Assembly: GCF_013409985.1 (NCBI RefSeq)
Contig: NZ_JACCBY010000003.1
Coordinates: forward strand, 434,001-498,000
Direction of reading: 5' to 3'
Length of the DNA: 64,000 nt
DNA from: Sphingomonas melonis
Lineage (GTDB): Bacteria; Pseudomonadota; Alphaproteobacteria; Sphingomonadales; Sphingomonadaceae
This document shows positions 13,612-21,964 of the stretch, piece after piece. The stretch's first letter is position 1. Every line of letters starts with the position of its first letter. Made by a program: the position numbers and the translations under genes. The notes under the pieces are model-generated. The model searched no databases. It was not told the DNA's origin and worked only from the letters and a program-made list of their open reading frames with translations.

Positions 13612-14715
13612 ATGAGCATGATGTCGCCTTCCCATCGCCGTGCCTCAGCTGAGTCGGTGCGAATCGAGTTGCGCAATGCCCTGTTCGCGACGGCATTGCC
13701 CAATGCGGTGATGACGGCGATCTTCGCGACATTGGGGTTCAAGATCGCCAGCAGCCTGCGCGACCCGATCGCCTGGACCGCCCTGGTCTCGGGCGTCGTG
13801 TGCGCGGGATTGAAGCTGCTGCTGATCGCGGCGCATCGGCGGCGCGACCGGTCGGCCGCGCAGCACGATCGCTGGGCGCGCGCCTTCGCGGTGTTGAGCG
13901 TCGGGCTTGCCTTCTCGCTCGGCCTGCTCGGCGCGCGCGCCTTCGTCCACGATGCGGTGCTGTTGCAGATGCTCGCGACGGGGCTGCTGTTCGGCTATTG
14001 TTCGGGGCTGGTCGCGCATACGTCGATCCGGCCCTGGCTCGCCGTCATCTGCCTCGTGTGCAGCGCGGTGCCGATCGCGATCAGCGCGGCGTTGCGCACG
14101 GACAGCGCGCATCAATTGCTCGCCGCCAGCCTGATCTGCTTCATGCTCGCCGCGTTCCAGAGCGTCCGCCACCTCTATCAGGCGACGCGGCAGCAGATCA
14201 TCACGCGCCACGCGATGGCGACGCTGGCGCGGGTCGATCCGCTCACCAAATTGCCCAATCGGCTCGGCCTGCGCGAGGCGTTCACCAGCCACAGGCGCGA
14301 AGACAATGACATCGCGATCCACTGCCTCGATCTCGACGCGTTCAAGCCGGTCAACGACCGCTACGGCCATCCGACCGGCGATGCGCTGCTGACCGCGGTC
14401 AGCGACCGGGTCCGGTCGGTCCTCCAGCCGCACGACACCGCGGCGCGGGTCGGCGGCGACGAATTCGTCATCATCCAGTCCGGCGTGCGCAGCCAGAGCG
14501 AGGCCGATCTGTTCGCGCGCACGCTGGTCCGCCGGATCATGGCGCCCTACGAGATCGATACCCACCAGATCCGCATCGGCGTCAGCCTCGGCTTCGTCAC
14601 CGCGAGCGGCGACGCGAACGACCTCGACGAGCTGGTCGCGCTCGCCGATGCCGCGCTCTACCAGGCGAAGCAGACGGGCGGCGGCATCGGGCGCGCGACG
14701 CTCGCCGCGCACTGA
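13612..14715 (+). CDS. Membrane diguanylate cyclase
   Basis: This 367-residue protein has an N-terminal domain of five to six hydrophobic helices (about residues 25-185) and a C-terminal GGDEF domain (about 200-365). Catalytic motifs are present: DPLTKLPNR, the CLDLDAFKPVND metal site and ARVGGDEFVI. The residues before GGDEF read QPHD where the inhibitory site needs RxxD, so product inhibition may be absent. The membrane domain shares LLQMLAT-like, GYCSGLV and RPWLAVICL blocks with the GGDEF-EAL protein upstream. ATG 13612 has no clear ribosome site; ATG 13618 and 13621 are alternatives. It should synthesise c-di-GMP in response to an unknown membrane signal. Confidence 0.9.
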   Translation: MSMMSPSHRRASAESVRIELRNALFATALPNAVMTAIFATLGFKIASSLRDPIAWTALVSGVVCAGLKLLLIAAHRRRDRSAAQHDRWARAFAVLSVGLAFSLGLLGARAFVHDAVLLQMLATGLLFGYCSGLVAHTSIRPWLAVICLVCSAVPIAISAALRTDSAHQLLAASLICFMLAAFQSVRHLYQATRQQIITRHAMATLARVDPLTKLPNRLGLREAFTSHRREDNDIAIHCLDLDAFKPVNDRYGHPTGDALLTAVSDRVRSVLQPHDTAARVGGDEFVIIQSGVRSQSEADLFARTLVRRIMAPYEIDTHQIRIGVSLGFVTASGDANDLDELVALADAALYQAKQTGGGIGRATLAAH

Positions 14716-14718
14716 GCG

Positions 14719-16359
14719 TCAGATCCGGTAGCGCGCTTCGAGCAGGTCGAGTTCGCGGATCAGCTTCTGCGCGATGGCGCTGCCGACACGGCGGTCGCGC
14801 ACCATCTCGACCACCGCGGCGCGCTCCGCCTTGATCGCGGCGAGGCGGAAGGTGCGGTCCAGCCGGTCCTGCAGGCGCGCCTCGGCCGAGGCCTTGGCCG
14901 ATCCGCTGCGGCTTTCGATCCGCTCGCGGTAGAGGTCCATGATCCGCGTGCCGGCGGCGGCGTAAAAATCGGCATTGCCGTCGCGCTCGGCGAGTTCGTG
15001 CTGCGAGCGCTCGATCGCGGAGATCGCCGCCTCCGCCGCGGCGACGCGCGCGGCATCCTCCTCCGCCTGGCGCGAGGGTTCGGCGGGCATGGTCAGGCCG
15101 TTGAGCAGGATCGGCAGCGCGACGCTCGCCAGCACCAGCGACACGATGATGACGCCCGCCGCCAGGAAGATCGCGAGGTCGCGGGCAGGGAAGGGGGTGC
15201 CGTCGTTCAGCGTCAGCGGGATGGTGAGCACACCGGCGAGCGTGATCGCGCCGCGCACCCCGGCGAGCGACATGGCGGCGACCAGCCGCCAGTCCGGGCT
15301 GTGCAGCGTCGCCTCGCTGTTCAGCCGCCGCCGCAGCAAGGTCAGCCGCAGCGACACCCACACCCAGCCGAAGCGCAGCAGCGCGAGGCCGGCGACGATC
15401 GCCAGTACGTAGAGCCCGAGCCACTCCGGGCCGTGATGGCCGGTCAGCAACACCGTCGACGTGGCGCCGGCGAGGATGGCGGGCAATTGCTCGCCGAGCA
15501 GCACGAAGATGATGCCGTTGAGCGCGAACTGGATCGTGTCCCAGACCGAATTGCGCCGCATCCGTGTCGTCGCCAGCGCCTGTCGCGAGATTTCGGCGAA
15601 GGTCATCGTCACGCCGGCCGACACTGCGGCGAGGATGCCGGAGGCGTGGATATGCTCGGCGAGCAGATACGAACCGAATGGGATCAGCAGGCTGACGAGG
15701 ATCTGTGAGCCCGGCTCCTCGCCGAAGCGCCGCGACACCCAGGCCTTCATCCGCGTGACGACCAGCGTCACCACGACACCGACCGCCAGGCCGATGCCGG
15801 CGACCCACAGGAAACTGGTCGCCGCCTGGGTCGCGGAGAAGGTGCCGGTCAGCGCCGCGGCGATCGCAAACCGCAGGCAGACGAGGCCCGACGCGTCGTT
15901 GAGCAACGATTCGCCTTCGAGGATGTGCATCATCCGCTTCGGGATCGGCACCCGCGCGGCGATCGCCGACACCGCGATCGGGTCGGTCGGCGACACCACT
16001 GCGGCAAGGGCGAACGCCACCGCCAGCGGCATCGCCGGGATCATCCAGTGGATGAAGAAGCCCATGCCGATCACCGTCAGCAGCACCAGGCCGAGCGCCA
16101 GTTCGACGACCGTCGACAGGTCCTTGAGCAGTTCGTCCTTGGGAATGCGCCAGCCGTCGAGGAACAGCAGCGGCGGCAGGAAGAGCAGCAGGAACAGTTC
16201 GGGGTCGAGTTCGACCCGGTAGGAGGTGGACAGGCCGATCACCGCACCCAGCAGGATCTGGACCAGCGGCGTCGGCACCGACACCGGCAGCATGCGCGAC
16301 ACCGCGCCGCTCATCACCACGGCAAGCAACAGGAACAGGACGATCGATACGGCTTCCAA
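14719..16359 (-). CDS. Na+/H+ antiporter, CPA1 family
   Basis: This is a 546-residue protein with about twelve transmembrane helices in the first 400 residues and a cytoplasmic, Ala/Glu/Arg-rich helical tail of about 130 residues. SPTDPIAV and EGESLLNDASG are the ion-binding and conserved helix motifs of the NhaP/NhaK (CPA1) antiporters, and GVRGAITLAG is the later family signature. It begins with TTG at 16359, with GGGAG 7 bp upstream and no better start. It should exchange Na+ or K+ for H+ at the inner membrane. It is convergent with the cyclase gene, whose stop is 3 bp away, and appears to be a single gene. Confidence 0.92.
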   Translation of the reverse strand: MEAVSIVLFLLLAVVMSGAVSRMLPVSVPTPLVQILLGAVIGLSTSYRVELDPELFLLLFLPPLLFLDGWRIPKDELLKDLSTVVELALGLVLLTVIGMGFFIHWMIPAMPLAVAFALAAVVSPTDPIAVSAIAARVPIPKRMMHILEGESLLNDASGLVCLRFAIAAALTGTFSATQAATSFLWVAGIGLAVGVVVTLVVTRMKAWVSRRFGEEPGSQILVSLLIPFGSYLLAEHIHASGILAAVSAGVTMTFAEISRQALATTRMRRNSVWDTIQFALNGIIFVLLGEQLPAILAGATSTVLLTGHHGPEWLGLYVLAIVAGLALLRFGWVWVSLRLTLLRRRLNSEATLHSPDWRLVAAMSLAGVRGAITLAGVLTIPLTLNDGTPFPARDLAIFLAAGVIIVSLVLASVALPILLNGLTMPAEPSRQAEEDAARVAAAEAAISAIERSQHELAERDGNADFYAAAGTRIMDLYRERIESRSGSAKASAEARLQDRLDRTFRLAAIKAERAAVVEMVRDRRVGSAIAQKLIRELDLLEARYRI

Positions 16360-16468
16360 ACAACACTCCCGGGTCAGATAGTGTTTCCCTATCTGGCTCC
16401 GTCACCGCAGGACAACCCCGTCCGCGCCGTCGGTAATCGACCCAGGCGAAATCGATACCCGGTCAAAG

Positions 16469-16597
16469 TCCTCCCCCGCCAGGGGGAGGTGGCATGCCGA
16501 AGGCATGACGGAGGGGGAGGGCACGTCCACCGATGTGGTCGCTTACCTCCCCCTCCGTCACGGCTGCGCCGCGCCACCTCCCCCTGGCGGGGGAGGA
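16469..16597. repeat. Long two-armed palindromic intergenic repeat
   Basis: The outer arms (16469-16493 and 16573-16597) are perfect 25-bp inverted copies. The inner arms (16506-16520 and 16546-16560, beginning TGACGGAGGGGG) are perfect 15-bp inverted copies around a 25-bp loop. Each outer arm is itself a hairpin (CTCCCCC-GCCA-GGGGGAG). This BIME/REP-like organisation is often seen dispersed in sphingomonad genomes. It lies between the antiporter start and the stop of the large TonB receptor gene, and could also end transcription of the receptor. Confidence 0.85.
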
Positions 16598-16629
16598 GTT
16601 TTTGCAAGCGCTGAAGGTCGATCCGGCGC

Positions 16630-19600
16630 CTAGAAGGTGCCGCGCAGGCCGACGAGGAACTGGCGTCCCGGCTTGTACTGCGTGAACGTCGCATTCTCGA
16701 ACTGGAAGTAGGAGCGCAGCGTCGCGTTGGTGAAGTTCGCCACGTTGACGGTGAGCTGCGGCGCCCCGGCAAAGCCGAAGATCTTGTCCAGGTCGAACGA
16801 CGACGAGAAGTCGTAGGTCGTATAGTCGGTGCCGAACAGCGCCGCCGCCGGGATGCCGTTCTGCGCCGCGCCGCTGTTCTGCGACCCCTCACGCGACGTG
16901 GTCGAGACGCGCAGCATGATGCCGTTCTTCTCGTAATAGCCGGTGATGTTGTAGGTGAACGGCGCGACGCCGAAGGCCTGTGCCGGGCCGTCGCTGCGCT
17001 GGTCGACGATCGTGGCGTTGGCGTTGAAGCCGAAGCCGGTGATGCCGATCTTGCGGGTTAGGAAGTCGAGCGGCTGGACCCACTGGAATTCGAGGCCGTT
17101 GATCGTCAGCTTGTTGGGCACGTTGATCTGCGAGGTCACCTGCACCTGCGCCGCGGTCGGGCCGCCACGCGAGTTCAGCGCGATCTGCTGCGTGGGGTTC
17201 AGCGTGTCGTAGGTGATGCCATATTGCGCCAGGTCGGCGAACGGCACCGTGTTGATCGCGGTGGTGGTGAAGCCCTCGATCGACTTGCGGAACGCATTGA
17301 AGCTGACCACGCCCTCGCGGCCGGTGTAATATTCGAAACCGAGGTCGAGGTTGGTCGACAGATACGGGGCGAGGGCAGGGTTGCCGATCGACGCCTGGTC
17401 CGCCGACGGCGCACCGAAGTTGACGCCCGGCAGCTGCGCCGACGGGTCGGGGCGGGTCATCGTCCGCGATCCGGCGACGCGGACCACGGCATGCTCGCTG
17501 ACGTCATAGGCGAAGGTCGCCGCCGGCAGCCACTTCGTGTAGACGTTGCGGGTCTCGGCGATGTTGACGATGTTCGGATAGCGGCTGCCGTCGGGCAGGC
17601 TCGCACCCGCCGCGGTGGTGTTGCGCGGATCGGGGATCGAGACCCGGCCCGAGATGGTCTGGATCGTGTTGACGTAGCGCAGGCCGACGTTGAAGCGCAG
17701 CATGTTGCCGCCGAGCTCCTGCGCGCCGTTGACCGTGGCGAACGCCGACTTCACGACCTCGCGGATCGTGCCGCCGCTCGCGCCGGTGTTGGCGGCGCCG
17801 GTCTCGGGCGCATTGTCGTGGTAGAAGTCGTAGTTGGTCGCCTTGGCGAACGCCGGCCAGTCGACCGTGACGAAGCCCGCCGGGCCCGGCCGCAGATAGG
17901 TCGGCGCCGCGCTGTTGGGGACGAGCGAGCCGCCATAGGACAGCGGACCGGAGCCGGCGCTGTAGCCGGTGCCGAGACCCGGATAGGTCGGATAGCCCGC
18001 CGGCGCCGCACCCGGCGCGTTCAGGCCTTCGCACGGCGGCTGGAGGTTGGGCGAGGGCAGGAAGACGCTCGGGTTGTTGCCGCAGACCGCATTCTGCCAC
18101 GCCTGCGAATTGTCGTAGCCGCGGATGCGGCGCGACACGTCGTCGAACGCGCCGCCGACCTTCAGGTTGAGCGACTTGTCGCCCCAGGTCAGGTCGCCGC
18201 GGAAGCCCTTGTTGACGTTGAGGCGCCGCTCGTCGCTGATGTTGACGCGGCTGCCGTTGTACCAGCCGAAATTGGCGGGATCGTTGAGGTCGAGCGCGCT
18301 GGTGATCTGCGGGATGCCGCCGTCGTTCGAATAGGTGACGGTGTTGCCGACGCCGAGCGGCGTGGTCATGCCGACGCTCGGGCTCTCACGATGGAAGGTG
18401 GAGCGCGCGTAATTGCCCTGCAGCGTCAGCTTCAGGCTGTCGGAAATTTCCCACTCGCCGCCCGGGTTGACGCTGAACAGCTTCGTCGTCTCGGTATAGG
18501 GGCGGAATTCGTTGAAGAACTGCACGTTGGCGAAGGTGCCGCCGGTGACGGTGCAGCCGACGCTGCAATCCGACTTGTCGAAGGTCAGGTTGGTCGGGAT
18601 GATCGCGCCGTTGCGGACGATCCACGCGATGTTCTCGCGGGTCAGCTCGTTCTTCTTATAGCCGTACAGGCCATCGACGTAGAAATGCAGCGTGTCCGAC
18701 GCCTGCCATTCGGCGCTCATGATCGCGTTGACGCGGTCGCGCGGCCCGCGGATGCTGGTGCTGCGGCCGAGGCGCGGCAGCAGGCCGTTGTCGATCTGCT
18801 GGATCGTCGCGCCGGGATTGTTGGCGAGCAGGAAGCCGCGGTCGATCGTCGTACCGGCGACCAGGCCGGCGCCAGCGCCGGCGGGCACCACCGCCGGGAT
18901 CGTCCAGTTGCCGCCGCCCGTGGGGTTGCAGCCGGTGGCCGCGCCGCACTGCGCTGCGGTGAGCGCCGGGTTGGTATAACCGATCGTCTCGAACCCGCGC
19001 GTGTCGGTGAACAGCCGCTGCGCCGAGACGCCGGCGAGGATGCCGAACGTGTCGTTGCGCCAGCTGCCGATCAGCGAGCCGCGCGCGCCGATCCGGTCTT
19101 CCGGCGTCTGCTTGCTGCCCTGGATGTTGTAGGCGAGGAACGAGGTGTTGCGGTCGAACGGCCGCGCCGAGCGCAGGTCGATGTTACCCGCCGCGCCGCC
19201 TTCGAGCAGGTCGGCGGTATAGCTCTTGTTGACGGTCAGCTTTGTGAACAGGTCGGTCGGGAAGAAGCTGAGGTCGACCGACCGGTCGGTGCCCTGCGCG
19301 TCGGTGGCGCCCGACGAGGCGACCGCGATCGTCGCGCCGTTCAGCGTCACGTTGGTGAAGTTGGAGCCGAGGCCGCGGATCGCGACGTTGGTGCCCTCGC
19401 CGGTGACGTCGCGGGTGATCGTCACGCCGGGGATGCGGTTGAACGATTCGGCGATGTTGGTGTCGGGGAACTTGCCGATGTCCTCGGCGAAGATCGAATC
19501 GGTGAAGCCGGTCGACGCGCGCTTCGAGTCGGTCGACTTGGCGAGGCTCGAGCGATAGCCGGTGACGACGATGTCCTCGCCGGGCGCGCCCTGGCTCTGG

Positions 19601-19773
19601 TCGGTCTGCGGCTCGGGCGGGGTGGCGGGGCCATTGTCCTGGCCGTCGGCGGGCGTCTGCTCCGAGGGCGGCGCCACGGCCTGCGCCGCGGCCATCGAGG
19701 CGCTCAGCGTGCCGAGCGTGGTCGCGCACAGCAGGGCGATGCGGCGCAGACGAAGGGTACGAACGGTGCTCAA
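16630..19773 (-). CDS. Large TonB-dependent receptor (Caulobacter/Xanthomonas type), probably oligosaccharide uptake
   Basis: This is a 1047-residue receptor beginning with TTG at 19773 behind AGAGAGGAA (7 bp spacing). A signal peptide precedes a Gln/Pro-rich stretch, the TonB box EDIVVTGYRSSL, then a plug with FPDTNIAESFNRIPGV and TVNKSYTADLLEGGAAGNIDL, all typical of the TIGR01782-type receptors that import plant polysaccharide fragments in Caulobacter and Xanthomonas. The barrel ends with the usual terminal Phe (GLRGTF). A LacI-type operator overlaps the candidate -10 at 20028-20041; a matching site controls the alpha-glucuronidase/GH3 promoter region. This makes uptake of glucuronoxylan oligosaccharides the best guess. 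It is separated from those genes by an AT-richer stretch. Confidence 0.9.
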   Translation of the reverse strand: MSTVRTLRLRRIALLCATTLGTLSASMAAAQAVAPPSEQTPADGQDNGPATPPEPQTDQSQGAPGEDIVVTGYRSSLAKSTDSKRASTGFTDSIFAEDIGKFPDTNIAESFNRIPGVTITRDVTGEGTNVAIRGLGSNFTNVTLNGATIAVASSGATDAQGTDRSVDLSFFPTDLFTKLTVNKSYTADLLEGGAAGNIDLRSARPFDRNTSFLAYNIQGSKQTPEDRIGARGSLIGSWRNDTFGILAGVSAQRLFTDTRGFETIGYTNPALTAAQCGAATGCNPTGGGNWTIPAVVPAGAGAGLVAGTTIDRGFLLANNPGATIQQIDNGLLPRLGRSTSIRGPRDRVNAIMSAEWQASDTLHFYVDGLYGYKKNELTRENIAWIVRNGAIIPTNLTFDKSDCSVGCTVTGGTFANVQFFNEFRPYTETTKLFSVNPGGEWEISDSLKLTLQGNYARSTFHRESPSVGMTTPLGVGNTVTYSNDGGIPQITSALDLNDPANFGWYNGSRVNISDERRLNVNKGFRGDLTWGDKSLNLKVGGAFDDVSRRIRGYDNSQAWQNAVCGNNPSVFLPSPNLQPPCEGLNAPGAAPAGYPTYPGLGTGYSAGSGPLSYGGSLVPNSAAPTYLRPGPAGFVTVDWPAFAKATNYDFYHDNAPETGAANTGASGGTIREVVKSAFATVNGAQELGGNMLRFNVGLRYVNTIQTISGRVSIPDPRNTTAAGASLPDGSRYPNIVNIAETRNVYTKWLPAATFAYDVSEHAVVRVAGSRTMTRPDPSAQLPGVNFGAPSADQASIGNPALAPYLSTNLDLGFEYYTGREGVVSFNAFRKSIEGFTTTAINTVPFADLAQYGITYDTLNPTQQIALNSRGGPTAAQVQVTSQINVPNKLTINGLEFQWVQPLDFLTRKIGITGFGFNANATIVDQRSDGPAQAFGVAPFTYNITGYYEKNGIMLRVSTTSREGSQNSGAAQNGIPAAALFGTDYTTYDFSSSFDLDKIFGFAGAPQLTVNVANFTNATLRSYFQFENATFTQYKPGRQFLVGLRGTF

Positions 19774-20027
19774 GTTCAGGTTCCTCTCTGGGGACGCGCT
19801 GCCGTTCGTTGCGGCCTGCGCGCCATGCGTGTGTGTGCCGGCGGACGGCCGCCGGTGGGATGCGTCAGACGCGCGTCAGGTCTTGGTCATGATGAAGGCG
19901 GCGGGCGACGCCCCGGCGCGACGCGATGCCCTGTGCGGCATCGTCGGCAAGGGTCGGCGGCCCGTCAGCAATGTCAGCGATGTGTCAACCATCCCCGTCC
20001 CTCGTCACGCCCGTCTGCCGCGGCCTT

Positions 20028-20041
20028 TGATAGCGCTATCT
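20028..20041. promoter_or_regulatory. LacI-family operator of the large TonB receptor
   Basis: TGATAGCGCTATCT matches the TGNTANCGNTANCA operator class at 13 of 14 positions and contains the perfect palindrome GATAGCGCTATC. It overlaps the -10 of the receptor promoter, so binding should repress. It resembles the site at 24107-24120. Confidence 0.7.
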
Positions 20042-20065
20042 TCTCGGAACTGGTCGGCAAGTCAA
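20037..20065 (-). promoter_or_regulatory. Candidate promoter of the large TonB receptor
   Basis: On the minus strand TTGACT (20065-20060) and AAGATA (20042-20037) are separated by 17 bp. The -10 overlaps the LacI-type operator. The leader to the TTG start would be about 255 bases long. Confidence 0.5.
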
Positions 20066-20619
20066 TCACTTTCGGTTAGGCCAACCGACGCGTGCGACGG
20101 ATGCGACGAACCGAAGGCAGGGCAAAGATCGGCTGCGGTTGGACAGACCGGTCAGCCGGCGATGCCGGGATTTCCGCTGCGGTGGATGTGCCGGAGTGGG
20201 CAAGCGCGCGTATGATGCAGGCGCCTGACGGTCGTGCGGAGGGTTCGATGGACGTGCATAGGGCCCATCGGCGATGGCGAGCACGCTCGGCTATCCGCCG
20301 CCACGCGGGAGCGTCGAGCGTTGCTGACCCGTGGCAGGCCATCCCGAAACGAGACACGGCGGGCAAGAAAGTCGGCGTGGTGCGAGCTGTTACAATGGCT
20401 CCGGAGGCTGCCGGAGCGCGACGGGGGTGCGGCGCTCCAAGTGGCTCAGGTTGACCTGCCCCAACGCCCCGATCCCACAAGGCTCGGCTCTACACTTCGG
20501 CGGCCTCATTCGGGGTAATGATGGTGATCATGTTCCGCGAATATCGCGACTGGGAGGAAAGCGGACCTCCCGCTTTGGAGGCCACACCCCAGGACACAGA
20601 CCACTGAAGGAGTATCCCA

Positions 20620-20700
20620 GATGCATCAGTATTTTGCATTACCGGAGCCCTGGGTTTCCTACCATCCTTGAGCTGATGCAAAATCCGTGGGTTTTGCATC
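20620..20700. repeat. Two GATGCA...TTTTGCAT hairpins
   Basis: The second unit is a perfect 9-bp inverted repeat GATGCAAAA (20675-20683) and TTTTGCATC (20692-20700). The first (20620-20639) has the same two ends less perfectly. A third, related unit lies on the other side of the unknown secreted-protein gene. Confidence 0.55.
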
Positions 20701-20748
20701 CATGGAAATGCCCCCGCTCGTGCCTGGCGATTGCCACGATGCGTACGT

Positions 20749-21465
20749 CTAATATCGCGACTTATGCTTGATTATTCGCCACGGGACTGTCGCCGTAGAA
20801 GGCTTCCAGCAAGTTTCTAAGCTGCTGGCGAATTCGTCCGCCCAAGCGCCCGGACTGCCCGACTTTAGCCAGCCTTCATAGCGCGACCGCATCAGGTAAT
20901 CACCGACTTCGAAAGAGATCGTATCAGCGTGCAACACGATTTCGGCAAAGTCGCCAGATTGGTCGATCGCCGACGAGAATTTGAGATCTCGACCGGTTGC
21001 GAGATGCGTCATGGCAGCTGGGCAACTGTGAATGTCGGCTTCGAACCACTGCAATCCCGCGTTGTCGAGCAACCGAAGCAGAGCCTCGTCGCTTTGCGGC
21101 TTTGCTTGAGCGATCATGCCAAAAAGTTTTTGCCCACGCTTTCGCGGTCTTGGCGGCTTGCCCTCATAAGGCGAGCGGATCATTCGAGCTATCAGTCGTC
21201 CGCCACATGTCCGGCGTGCCTCGCCTTGATCGGCATCGGTGCAGCCTTTTCGGACTGCGATTGCGTAAACGGGATAACCGTAATCGTCTCCCATATATCG
21301 GATCGACATCGCCGGTTCGGGCTGTTCAGGAAAGAAGCGCGACGGGTCGAATGCAAGTGCGCGAGTCCGATCCCGAAAATCGTACGCGGGACGGGCATCC
21401 TGCGCGGCCGAGGGCGCACTAACCCCCAGAACGAGCGCGGTGGCAATTATAGCGAACCTGGGCAT
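20749..21465 (-). CDS. Secreted protein of unknown function
   Basis: This 238-residue protein starts with a clear signal peptide (MPRFAIIATALVLGVSAPSAAQ) and is predicted periplasmic or secreted. The mature part contains four cysteines (CTDADQ, RTCGG, IHSCPA, ETCWKP), suggesting two disulphides, and a basic PPRPRKRGQK stretch. No catalytic motif or family was recognised. Base composition is visibly more AT-rich than the flanking carbohydrate genes, and TGATGCA-type inverted repeats lie on both sides, so acquisition by transfer is plausible. It sits on the same strand between the alpha-glucuronidase and the TonB receptor but has no obvious link to xylan use. Confidence 0.65.
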   Translation of the reverse strand: MPRFAIIATALVLGVSAPSAAQDARPAYDFRDRTRALAFDPSRFFPEQPEPAMSIRYMGDDYGYPVYAIAVRKGCTDADQGEARRTCGGRLIARMIRSPYEGKPPRPRKRGQKLFGMIAQAKPQSDEALLRLLDNAGLQWFEADIHSCPAAMTHLATGRDLKFSSAIDQSGDFAEIVLHADTISFEVGDYLMRSRYEGWLKSGSPGAWADEFASSLETCWKPSTATVPWRIIKHKSRY

Positions 21466-21964
21466 TCTCTCATGATTACATAACGCGGCGGGGCCGCATA
21501 GCGCGATCGCAATCAGGGACGGGATCCATGTTTGCCGAGCTGAAATCGCCCATGCGTTGATGCATAACTTTTGATCTTTGCATCATTCCATTGCCGAGTT
21601 TGGCGCCATCGTGATGAACAGATATCCGCTTTCAAGATCGCGAGTCGCCCACCGGAAGGTCCCACTCTGGGCAAAAGCGGCAGGTCCGCTTCCGGGCGGC
21701 AGCGAAGGGCGATGACCGGAGAGGCGGTCGCCGATGGCCGATATCACGCGACGATCGGGCGGGCGGTCTGCCTCGGGCGGCGTCCGCAATGCGGCCGCAG
21801 TCCCTGGCCGGCAGTTGTCGGTCGGCGTCATCTCGGACTGGAACGGCAAGCAACGGCGATCGGTATCAACACGCCTGCGCTCCCGCTTTCGCAGGAGCGC
21901 ATTGGACGTGGCGTGGGCGAGGGCGCCGGTTGCGCAACCGCGCAATCCAATCGCCCCGGCCGCG
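21466..21964. other. Gene-free region downstream of the alpha-glucuronidase
   Basis: This 499-bp stretch contains the inverted repeat at 21558-21585 but no convincing ORF on either strand; all frames are short and biased. The half nearest 21466 shares the lower GC of the unknown secreted-protein gene, and the half nearest 21964 has the local high GC. No terminator with a T tract was found. Confidence 0.4.
21558..21585. repeat. TGATGCA-N14-TGCATCA inverted repeat
   Basis: A perfect 7-bp inverted repeat with an AT-rich spacer, related in sequence to the two hairpins at 20620-20700. The copies bracket the AT-richer stretch that contains the unknown secreted-protein gene. Confidence 0.55.

Larger units (their letters stand above)
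19774..20748. other. Long gene-poor stretch upstream of the large TonB receptor
   Basis: The first 270 bp are the receptor leader and promoter with its operator. From about 20066 to 20748 no ORF is convincing: reading frames are short, lack protein-like composition and overlap on both strands. Features seen are a strong AAGGAG (20608-20613) before a 16-codon ORF at 20621, and repeated GATGCA/TTTTGCAT hairpins at 20620-20700. It may be a decayed or inserted segment. Confidence 0.45.

Noticed and set aside
20518..20607. A 29-codon ORF on the plus strand reading FREYRDWEESGPP near its start, with protein-like composition, in the AT-richer stretch.
   Set aside because: No ribosome-binding site, no homology I recognise and no start supported by context. 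It may be a remnant of a decayed gene but could not be supported.
20621..20671. A 16-codon ORF behind a strong AAGGAG.
   Set aside because: Too short and overlapping a hairpin repeat; the ribosome-like sequence may be coincidental.
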